A stretch of 64,000 nt of DNA. Origin: ZC4RG29 sp964521255. GTDB taxonomy: Bacteria; Bacteroidota; Bacteroidia; Cytophagales; Cyclobacteriaceae. Below are positions 24,588 through 31,508 of this stretch, one piece after another. Each line of letters starts with the position of its first letter. Within the stretch, counting starts at the first letter, position 1. A model generated the notes under the pieces. It saw only the letters and a list, made by a program, of their open reading frames with translations. It did not search any database and had not been told where the DNA came from. The translations under genes were made by a program, and so were the position numbers. The stretch is taken from NCBI GenBank assembly GCA_964521255.1, contig CAZFRM010000013.1, positions 62,001 to 126,000 on the forward strand, read 5' to 3'.

Positions 24588-25541
24588 ATGCCGATACTGG
24601 TTTTTGTTGAGCATGCAGAAGGAAAGATAAAAAAGACGTCGTTGGAAGCGGTGGCATATGCCCATGAAATGGGAGGACCAGTCACTGCCATTGTATTGGG
24701 AACAGTTGATAAAGCAGAGTTGGAAAATTTAGGTAAGTATGGCGCTCAAAAAGTTTTGCATGCATCTGACGAAAAATTAAATCAGGAAATTATCCTGGCT
24801 TATACAAGCGTATTGGTGAAAGCAATTGCCGATGAGAATGCAGACACTTTAGTCTTAGCCAATTCTTCAATTGGAACTCCCGTAGCAGCAAGAGTTGCTG
24901 CACGCATAAAAGCCAGCCTTGCCACGAATGTGGTTTCTCTTCCAGATACTTCTGCCGGTTTTGTTGTTAAACGAAGCATCTACACCGGCAAGGCTTTTTC
25001 AAATGTTGAGCTTACCAATGCCAAAAAAGTAATTGCTATAAAAAAGAACGCTGCTGAAGCTAAAGAAACAGGAGGAACAGTTTCAGTTACACCTTATCCT
25101 GTTTCGCTAAGTGACGCGGACTTTAATACTAAAATACTATCAACAGAGAAGGCCACCGGAGATGTACTTTTGCCGGAAGCAGAAATTATCGTTTCGGGTG
25201 GCAGAGGTATGAGAGGGCCTGAGAACTGGAGTTTGATTGAAAATTTAGCAAAGGAGTTGGGTGCGGCAACAGGCTGCAGCAAGCCTGTTTCAGACATGGG
25301 TTGGAGACCTCACCATGAGCACGTTGGACAAACGGGTGTAAAAGTGAGTCCGCAACTTTATATTGCCGTAGGCATTTCCGGGGCTATTCAACATTTGGCG
25401 GGGGTCAATTCTTCCAAGTATATTGTAGTCATTAATAAAGATGCAGACGCACCCTTTTTCAAGGCTGCAGATTATGGTATTGTGGGGGACGCATTTGAGG
25501 TTTTACCGAAATTAACTGAAGCAATAAAAGCAGCGAAGTAA
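24588..25541 (+). CDS. etfA: electron transfer flavoprotein subunit alpha
   Basis: A 317-aa protein. ATG 24588 is preferred over an in-frame TTG three codons upstream because it begins the conserved MPILVFVEHAEGKIKKTSLE. The C-terminal FAD domain carries the signature GGRGMRGPENWSLIENLAKE, then KPVSDMGWRPHHEHVGQTG, YIAVGISGAIQHLAG and NKDADAPFFKAADYGIVGD. It forms a heterodimer with EtfB. The next gene starts 2 nt after its stop. Confidence 0.96.
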   Translation: MPILVFVEHAEGKIKKTSLEAVAYAHEMGGPVTAIVLGTVDKAELENLGKYGAQKVLHASDEKLNQEIILAYTSVLVKAIADENADTLVLANSSIGTPVAARVAARIKASLATNVVSLPDTSAGFVVKRSIYTGKAFSNVELTNAKKVIAIKKNAAEAKETGGTVSVTPYPVSLSDADFNTKILSTEKATGDVLLPEAEIIVSGGRGMRGPENWSLIENLAKELGAATGCSKPVSDMGWRPHHEHVGQTGVKVSPQLYIAVGISGAIQHLAGVNSSKYIVVINKDADAPFFKAADYGIVGDAFEVLPKLTEAIKAAK

Positions 25542-25542
25542 A

Positions 25543-26142
25543 GTGAAGAAGATCAAGCTAGAAATCTTAGGGTTATCTTCCAGTCAGTCACAGACCGGTT
25601 CTTTTGCGCTGGTGCTTGGTGAGTCGGAAGGAAATCGCCGGCTACCCATTATAATAGGTATGTTCGAGGCCCAGGCTATTGCCATAGAAATTGAGAAGAT
25701 TATTCCCAACAGGCCAATGACCCATGATCTTTTCAAATCCTTTGCCAATAACTTTCACTTTACTGTTGAAGAGATCATTATATCAGATCTTAAGGAAGGC
25801 GTCTTTTTCGCGAAAATCGTTTGCTCCGACGGGTTGAAAAAATCTGAAATCGACGCGCGTCCTTCGGATGCAATTGCTATCGGTCTCAGGTTTGATTCAC
25901 CTATTTATACTTATGAAGCTATTCTTGCGGAAGCGGGTATTGTCTTGACCGATGAAGCTGAAGAAGAAAAAGCGGAAGCAGAAAAACCAGAACCACAGCG
26001 CGTGAAGAAAGAATCGTCAAAGAAAGAAGATCTGAAAAACTATTCTGTTGAACGCCTCAATGAACTTCTAAAGGATGCCATTGATAAAGAAGACTACGAA
26101 CGCGCCGCGAAGATTAGGGATGAGTTGAGCAAACGCAATTGA
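25543..26142 (+). CDS. bifunctional nuclease (DUF151/BFN) domain protein with UVR motif
   Basis: A 199-aa protein starting with GTG two nt after the etfA stop. The BFN domain spans about residues 1-135 (LGLSSSQSQTGSFALVLGES, RRLPIIIGMFEAQAIAIEIE, RPMTHDLFKSF, RPSDAIAIGLRFDSPIYTYE). A charged Glu/Lys/Pro linker leads to a C-terminal UvrB/UvrC-type motif (LKDAIDKEDYERAAKIRDEL). DUF151 proteins have reported nuclease activity in plants; the bacterial function is unclear. Tight coupling to etfA suggests co-expression. Confidence 0.9.
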   Translation: MKKIKLEILGLSSSQSQTGSFALVLGESEGNRRLPIIIGMFEAQAIAIEIEKIIPNRPMTHDLFKSFANNFHFTVEEIIISDLKEGVFFAKIVCSDGLKKSEIDARPSDAIAIGLRFDSPIYTYEAILAEAGIVLTDEAEEEKAEAEKPEPQRVKKESSKKEDLKNYSVERLNELLKDAIDKEDYERAAKIRDELSKRN

Positions 26143-26190
26143 GGGGCGGCAGAGTTATCAGTTAATCGTTAATAGTAATTGTTGGTTGCA

Positions 26191-26293
26191 CGACAGATTG
26201 CAAATCATTTTGAAAACTCCATAGCCTCCTCTCTTTTGGAGAGGCTCGAAAAAAAACGTTTTCCAAAATGACTTGAAGTTGAAATCTCTGTCG
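26191..26293. repeat. imperfect palindromic element about 103 bp
   Basis: The outer arms (CGACAGATTGCAAATCATTT ... AAATGACTTG...CTCTGTCG) are imperfect. The middle arms TCATTTTGAAAAC and GTTTTCCAAAATGA pair well. The centre is AGCCTC-(12 nt)-GAGGCT (26223-26228 and 26241-26246). This is a decayed MITE-like or REP-like structure with no ORF. Confidence 0.6.
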
Positions 26294-26375
26294 TCTAGCT
26301 GTAATTGCTGAACTGATAATTTCTTATTGCTGAATCGTACATTATCAAATTGTTTTTACCATTCACCAATAACTA

Positions 26376-26469
26376 TTAAGGGCATCTCTAAAAACCTCCG
26401 CTGTCCTTCTCCAATCGGAGAAGGGAAGGGATGAGGCCAATAAAAAATAGTTTTTAGAGATGCCCTTAA
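26376..26469. mobile_element. 94-bp MITE-like element with perfect 20-bp terminal inverted repeats
   Basis: TTAAGGGCATCTCTAAAAAC (26376-26395) is repeated perfectly inverted as GTTTTTAGAGATGCCCTTAA (26450-26469). The interior contains a REP-like core (GTCCTTCTCC, GGAGAAGGGAAGGG, ATGAGGCC) related to 3365-3420 and 16899-16953. A fragment of the TIR (GCATCTCTAAAAA) also occurs near 8606-8619. There is no coding capacity; it is probably mobilised in trans by a transposase elsewhere. Confidence 0.78.
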
Positions 26470-26493
26470 CTGATAACTTATTAACCAATAACC

Positions 26494-27807
26494 ATGGATT
26501 ACCTCCGCGGACTGCTAGGGCTGTTGTTTATTGTTGGAATAGCCTGGCTTCTTTCGGGTAATCGTAAAGCAATTGACTGGCGTCTTGTCGGCGCAGGCAT
26601 TCTCCTTCAGATAATTTTAGGTTTGATCATTAATAAGCTGCCTTTTGCTCATCAGGGCTTTCATTATTTCAGTGAAAAACTTGTAACGTTTTTAGGTTTT
26701 GCACAAAAGGGTGCAGAGTTTCTTTACGGTGACCTGGCCAAAAACAGCGCCAATGATCCAGGTGTCAAACACAATCTCGGTTTTCTTTTTGCTTTTCAGG
26801 CGTTGCCAACCGTCATATTTTTCTCTGCCGTAACCGGGGGCTTGTATTATCTGGGTGTTCTTCAAAAAATCGTTTTTGGTTTTGCATGGATCATGACCAG
26901 AACGATGCGATTGTCCGGAGCAGAAAGTCTTTCTGCTGCAGCAAATATTTTCATGGGACAGACAGAAGCCCCGTTGTTGGTGCGACCTTTTATCGGCAAA
27001 ATGACATCTTCAGAATTACATTGCCTCATGACGGGGGGAATGGCAACAATTGCCGGTAGTGTGTTGGGTGCTTACGTTTCTTTTTTGGGTGGTGACAGCA
27101 TAGAAGAGAAAGCGATGTTTGCTACCTATCTTTTAAGCGCATCAATTATGAATGCACCGGCTGCCATCGTCTTATCAAAGTTATTTCTACCAGAAACAGA
27201 GCCGGAAAAAATTGACCGAACGCTTAATGTTGGTAAAGATCAGATCGGTGTTAATCTTATAGATGCGCTTGCCACCGGGGCAGCAGATGGATTAAGGCTT
27301 GCCTTGAACATCGGCGCCATGTTGCTGGCATTTATTGCTATCATCTATGCTGTTAATTGGATACTTGTTGACTTCATTGGTGATTTCACGGGATTAAATG
27401 AATTTGTTGTGACCAGCACAAATGGAGCGTTCAATGGTTTCTCGCTTCAATATTTATTGGGACAATTATTCCGTGTCTTCGCTTTTTTTATGGGTGTTGA
27501 TTGGAGCGAAACCCTTCAGGTAGGGAGCTTGCTCGGACAAAAAATGGTCATGACTGAATTTGTTGCCTACCTCGACCTGGCCAACATGAAATCGCAGGGT
27601 ATTTTAAGTGACAAAGCTATCCTTATCTCCACCTATGCATTGTGTGGATTTGCTAATTTTGGTTCAATTGCTATTCAGATCGGTGGGATCGGTGGAATGG
27701 CACCCACCCGCCAGGGCGATCTCTCGCGGCTTGGATTAAAGGCTATGCTTGCAGCTTCTTTAGCCACTATGATGAGCGGTACAATTGCAGGTGCGCTTTT
27801 CAGTTAG
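26494..27807 (+). CDS. concentrative nucleoside transporter (NupC/CNT family)
   Basis: A 437-aa inner-membrane protein with roughly nine to ten hydrophobic segments. CNT signatures: LGFLFAFQALPTVIFFSAVT, AANIFMGQTEAPLLVRPFIG (nucleoside-binding), TGGMATIAGSVLGAYVSFLG, SASIMNAPAAIV, FVAYLDLANM and ISTYALCGFANFGSIAIQIG. It imports nucleosides by cation symport. Length and motifs are complete. It starts 24 bp after the MITE-like element, so its promoter may lie within or next to it. Confidence 0.94.
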   Translation: MDYLRGLLGLLFIVGIAWLLSGNRKAIDWRLVGAGILLQIILGLIINKLPFAHQGFHYFSEKLVTFLGFAQKGAEFLYGDLAKNSANDPGVKHNLGFLFAFQALPTVIFFSAVTGGLYYLGVLQKIVFGFAWIMTRTMRLSGAESLSAAANIFMGQTEAPLLVRPFIGKMTSSELHCLMTGGMATIAGSVLGAYVSFLGGDSIEEKAMFATYLLSASIMNAPAAIVLSKLFLPETEPEKIDRTLNVGKDQIGVNLIDALATGAADGLRLALNIGAMLLAFIAIIYAVNWILVDFIGDFTGLNEFVVTSTNGAFNGFSLQYLLGQLFRVFAFFMGVDWSETLQVGSLLGQKMVMTEFVAYLDLANMKSQGILSDKAILISTYALCGFANFGSIAIQIGGIGGMAPTRQGDLSRLGLKAMLAASLATMMSGTIAGALFS

Positions 27808-27860
27808 CCGGTGAACCTTGATTTACATCGAAATTGTTTAGTGAGTAAAAATATTCCCAT

Positions 27861-29045
27861 ATGGTCCGCGTACTTCTGTTTCTTTTCCTTTTCGGCCCTC
27901 TGATTGTTGAGGCGCAAAGAGAATTTCAAAAAAAATATCAAACAATTTTTATTGACACACCCGATGGTGCTGTCATTGAATTACCGGAAGGAAGCTATCA
28001 TCTGGATGGAAGCTTGTGGCTTGATGGCAAGAAAAATGTTGTTATCAAGGGAGCTGGAATGGATAAAACAATTTTGAATTTTAAAGATCAGCTTTCAGGC
28101 GCTGAAGGAATTAAAGTGACAAACTCAACAGACATTACCATTCAGGATCTCACTGTTCAGGATACAAAAGGTGATGGATTGAAAACCCAATTGGTAGAAG
28201 GTATAACATTTAAGAACATCAAAGCAGAATGGACAGGCGGTCCAAAATCAGAGAACGGAAGTTACGCACTTTACCCTGTTCAATGCACCGATGTGCTGAT
28301 CGATAATTGTGTCGCTATTGGTGCAAGCGATGCCGGTATTTATGTTGGTCAGTCAAAAAATATTATTGTAAGAAATTCGAAAGCCTATCATAATGTGGCA
28401 GGAATTGAAATTGAGAATTCGTTATATGCCGATGTCTACGACAATGAAGCTTACAACAATACAGGTGGTATTTTAATATTTGATCTTCCTGATCTTATTC
28501 TCAAGCAAGGTGGATACATAAGAGTTTTTAAAAATAATGTTCATGATAATAATTTAAAAAACTTTGCACCGAAAGGTAATATAGTAGGCAAGGTTCCATT
28601 GGGAACTGGCGTGATGATTTTGGCGTCCAGGAATGTGGAAATATTTGATAATAAAATTGTAAACAACATCACGACAGGTACAGCGATCGTAAGTTATTAT
28701 ATCACAGAGAATCCCATCAACGATAAAGAATACAATCCTTATCCCGGTAACGTTTTTATTCATGATAATTATTATGAACGTCCGAAAGTACGTGCTACCA
28801 GTAAAGGCAGAATGGGGAAGATGTACAGATTCAAGTTACGTTTCGGCAAAGATGTTCCGCATATTGTATATGATGGAATTGAAGATGATAAAATGAAAAA
28901 CAGAAACATCTGCATAAAGAATAACACGAATGTTTCATTTGCCAATCTTGATGCGGCGAACGGTTTTAAAAATAAATCGCGTGATATGAGCTCACATGAT
29001 TGTGAAATCCAATCGATTAGTCCTGTTGTATTAAGCGCAAAGTAA
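27861..29045 (+). CDS. secreted parallel beta-helix protein (SO2929-like)
   Basis: A 394-aa protein with a signal peptide (MVRVLLFLFLFGPLIVEAQ). Successive about 22-residue coils with Asn ladders and I-x-V/I-x-N patterns (KNVVIKGAGMDKTIL, VTNSTDITIQDLTVQ, VLIDNCVAIGASDAGIYVGQ, IIVRNSKAYHNVAGIEIEN, VEIFDNKIVNNITTGTAIV) form a right-handed beta-helix. Such proteins, adjacent to a diheme cytochrome, form a conserved pair known from Shewanella SO_2929/SO_2930. The cytochrome gene begins 4 nt downstream. The function of the pair is not established. Confidence 0.82.
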   Translation: MVRVLLFLFLFGPLIVEAQREFQKKYQTIFIDTPDGAVIELPEGSYHLDGSLWLDGKKNVVIKGAGMDKTILNFKDQLSGAEGIKVTNSTDITIQDLTVQDTKGDGLKTQLVEGITFKNIKAEWTGGPKSENGSYALYPVQCTDVLIDNCVAIGASDAGIYVGQSKNIIVRNSKAYHNVAGIEIENSLYADVYDNEAYNNTGGILIFDLPDLILKQGGYIRVFKNNVHDNNLKNFAPKGNIVGKVPLGTGVMILASRNVEIFDNKIVNNITTGTAIVSYYITENPINDKEYNPYPGNVFIHDNYYERPKVRATSKGRMGKMYRFKLRFGKDVPHIVYDGIEDDKMKNRNICIKNNTNVSFANLDAANGFKNKSRDMSSHDCEIQSISPVVLSAK

Positions 29046-29049
29046 AAGC

Positions 29050-30093
29050 ATGAGAACAGTATGTAGTATACTGGTTTTTATTTCAGTCATGATACTCCTT
29101 GTTTCATGGAGCGCTCAGCCAACAGTTCAGTTTGAATTTAAAGATAAGTTATCTGCTTATGGATTTTTTCAGGGCAGGCTTTCAGATTTAAAACCCGTTG
29201 ATGGAGTTATTCCATATGATCTTAATACGGCACTCTTCAGCAATTATGCCGAGAAGCTTCGTTTTGTAAAACTACCTCCCGGAACAAAAGCAGTTTATCA
29301 TGATTCAAGTGTTTTTGATTTTCCGATGGGAACGGTCTTCATAAAGAATTTTTATTATCTAAATGATTTTAGAAAACCTGAAAAGGGCAGAAGAATTCTT
29401 GAAACACGATTGCTGGTTCACCAGGAGAATGGCTGGACAGCCTATCCTTACGTATGGGATGATGCTCAAATGGAAGCGGCCTATGATCCTGCCGGTGAAA
29501 CTAAATCAATTCAATATGTAAATGCTTCTGGAAAAAAGATTTCAACGCAATATTTAATTCCAAATAAGAATCAATGTAAAGGTTGCCATATTCAAGGTCA
29601 GACGATGGTGCCTATTGGCCCTGCTGCCAGGCATTTGAATAAAGATTATACATACCCATCAGGAAAAAAGAATCAATTATCATACTGGTATGATTCAAAA
29701 TTGATTGATACTCTTCCTGATAATATTCCTAAACTTCCGGTGTGGGATGATCCATCTACGGGTGATGTTAATGATCGTGCGCGCGCTTATCTTGATATTA
29801 ATTGTGGAAATTGTCATAATCGCCTTGGCCCTGCCGGTACGTCCGGGTTGTTTCTTGATATTTATGAAAAAGAAAAAAATCACTTAGGAATAAATAAAGC
29901 TCCGGTTGCAGCGGGTAGGGGGGCAGGTAATTTAAAGTTTGATATTACCCCTGGACAACCTCAGAATTCTATTCTTGTTTTCAGAATGAACACTAATGAC
30001 CCTTCCATTGCAATGCCGGAAATAGGTCGTGAGCAGATACACAAAGAAGGTGTTAAACTTATTGAAGAATGGATTCGTAAAATGCCACATTGA
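29050..30093 (+). CDS. SO2930-family diheme c-type cytochrome
   Basis: A 347-aa protein with an N-terminal signal or anchor (MRTVCSILVFISVMILLVSW). Two CXXCH heme sites are visible: QCKGCHIQGQTMVPIG (about residue 177) and NCGNCHNRLGPAGTSGLFLD (about residue 257). A late Met-rich stretch (SIAMPEIGREQ) supplies a possible axial ligand. SO2930-like architecture: KLSAYGFFQGRLSDLKPVDG, then YDLNTALFSNYAEKLRFVKL. It is immediately downstream of the beta-helix gene, so a shared periplasmic or outer-membrane function is likely. Confidence 0.88.
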   Translation: MRTVCSILVFISVMILLVSWSAQPTVQFEFKDKLSAYGFFQGRLSDLKPVDGVIPYDLNTALFSNYAEKLRFVKLPPGTKAVYHDSSVFDFPMGTVFIKNFYYLNDFRKPEKGRRILETRLLVHQENGWTAYPYVWDDAQMEAAYDPAGETKSIQYVNASGKKISTQYLIPNKNQCKGCHIQGQTMVPIGPAARHLNKDYTYPSGKKNQLSYWYDSKLIDTLPDNIPKLPVWDDPSTGDVNDRARAYLDINCGNCHNRLGPAGTSGLFLDIYEKEKNHLGINKAPVAAGRGAGNLKFDITPGQPQNSILVFRMNTNDPSIAMPEIGREQIHKEGVKLIEEWIRKMPH

Positions 30094-30095
30094 AT

Positions 30096-30779
30096 ATGTT
30101 GACCTCGCATCAAAAATTGGTACTTCAATATATCTCACAATATGTTACCGAGCATAAAAGAAATTTTATTGAGAAAGTATTGGCGCAACGTACCCGTTAT
30201 TTAACCGTTGTTCTTGAAGATATTTATCAATCACAAAATGCCAGCGCTGTTATTCGTACCTGTGAATGCATGGGCATCCAGGATGTACACATCGTTGAAA
30301 ACAGCAACAAATATTCAGCTAACAGGAATGTACTGAAAGGAGCGGATAAATGGATAACCCTGCACCGCTACCGCGATAAGACAAAGAACCAAACTCAAAT
30401 TTGCTTTCAGGAACTAAGAAACAAGGGATATAGAATTATTGCAGCCGATCCTGCTGAGTCTAATCGCTCTGTGCATGAGATGGATTTATCTCAGCCCGTG
30501 GCTATTATTATGGGTAATGAATTACATGGACTCTCCCCCTACACCTGTCAGCACTGTGATGAAAGGGTAACAATACCCATGTATGGCTTTACCGGAAGCC
30601 TCAATATCTCTGTAAGCGCCGCTTTATGCATTCAATCGGTTATAAGGAGAATCCACAATACGGATATTCCTGTAGGGCTCAGCATTGAAGAGAAAGAGGC
30701 GCTACGCTACGATTGGTATAAGAAAATTGTGAGACGGTCATCGATAATTGAACGCGAGTTTCTGCGGACAATTGCCTAA
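30096..30779 (+). CDS. SpoU/TrmH family RNA 2'-O-methyltransferase
   Basis: A 227-aa protein; ATG 30096 is two codons after a TTG that overlaps the preceding stop. Motif 1 NASAVIRTCECMGIQDVHIV, motif 2 VAIIMGNELHGLS and motif 3 IPMYGFTGSLNISVSAALCI define the SPOUT knot that binds SAM. The IPM-GSLN-S-S signature fits tRNA (guanosine-18-2'-O) methyltransferase TrmH. It follows the cytochrome gene after 2 nt and may be co-transcribed, though the functions look unrelated. Confidence 0.92.
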   Translation: MLTSHQKLVLQYISQYVTEHKRNFIEKVLAQRTRYLTVVLEDIYQSQNASAVIRTCECMGIQDVHIVENSNKYSANRNVLKGADKWITLHRYRDKTKNQTQICFQELRNKGYRIIAADPAESNRSVHEMDLSQPVAIIMGNELHGLSPYTCQHCDERVTIPMYGFTGSLNISVSAALCIQSVIRRIHNTDIPVGLSIEEKEALRYDWYKKIVRRSSIIEREFLRTIA

Positions 30780-30808
30780 CTTTGCAGGTAATGTTTATAG
30801 GTGCTGCC

Positions 30809-31453
30809 ATGAGAAAAGTATGGAAAGTTCTCTTCTATCTTCTCTTGTTCTTTTTTATTGTTCTTCTTTCCATCAATATCTGGATAGTAAAAAGTACTGA
30901 TCAAAATGTTTTTTCTGATAGCGAGAATCTTCCTGATAACCGTGTTGCATTAGTACTGGGAACAAGTCACCGGACTATGAAAGGGGAACCAAATCCTTTC
31001 TTTGAAAAACGAATGGAGACCGCTGCCCACCTTTACGAGCAAGGTAAGGTTGTTCATTTTATTTTAAGCGGAGACAATCTCACACAGTATTACAATGAAC
31101 CGCGGGCTATGAAAAGTGCGCTTATGAAAAGAGGAGTTCCTGAAGACGCAATTACATTAGATAGAGCCGGGTTGCGAACGTTGGATTCAATTGTAAGAAG
31201 CAAAGCCATTTTCGGGCAGGAAAAAATTACCATCATAACACAACCTTTTCACTGTTACAGGGCTCTGTTTATAAGTGACTTTTACAATATTGATGCTGTA
31301 GCTATGGAAGCCGCAGAACCGGATTTTGAAGAAACTCCATTGGTGCGAATACGTGAATACTTTGCAAGAGCCAAGGCCGTGCTCGATTTGTACGTTTTGC
31401 GTACACCACCCCGGTTTTTAGGGCAAAAAGAAGATATAATTATCAAAAACTAA
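30809..31453 (+). CDS. SanA/YdcF-like DUF218 membrane protein
   Basis: A 214-aa protein. ATG 30809 is preferred; ATG 30791 and TTG 30782 are in-frame alternatives. The N-terminal TM helix (VLFYLLLFFFIVLLSINIWI) is followed by a DUF218 domain: VALVLGTSHRTMKGEPNPFF, FILSGDNLTQYYNEPRAM, DRAGLRTLDSIVRSKAIF, IITQPFHCYRALFISDFYNI. SanA proteins contribute to the envelope permeability barrier; the biochemical activity is unknown. Confidence 0.88.
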   Translation: MRKVWKVLFYLLLFFFIVLLSINIWIVKSTDQNVFSDSENLPDNRVALVLGTSHRTMKGEPNPFFEKRMETAAHLYEQGKVVHFILSGDNLTQYYNEPRAMKSALMKRGVPEDAITLDRAGLRTLDSIVRSKAIFGQEKITIITQPFHCYRALFISDFYNIDAVAMEAAEPDFEETPLVRIREYFARAKAVLDLYVLRTPPRFLGQKEDIIIKN

Positions 31454-31508
31454 TGCAAACGGGCTACCTTCTGGCTTAAGTTTAATCCTTGAATTTATTT
31501 GATTATTT

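Larger units (their letters stand above)
26143..26493. other. 351-bp gene-free interval with two small mobile-element-like repeats
   Basis: No credible coding sequence lies between the BFN gene and the nucleoside transporter. The interval holds an imperfect nested palindrome (26191-26293), a perfect-TIR element (26376-26469) and scattered GATAAC units near 26466-26490. Confidence 0.72.
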
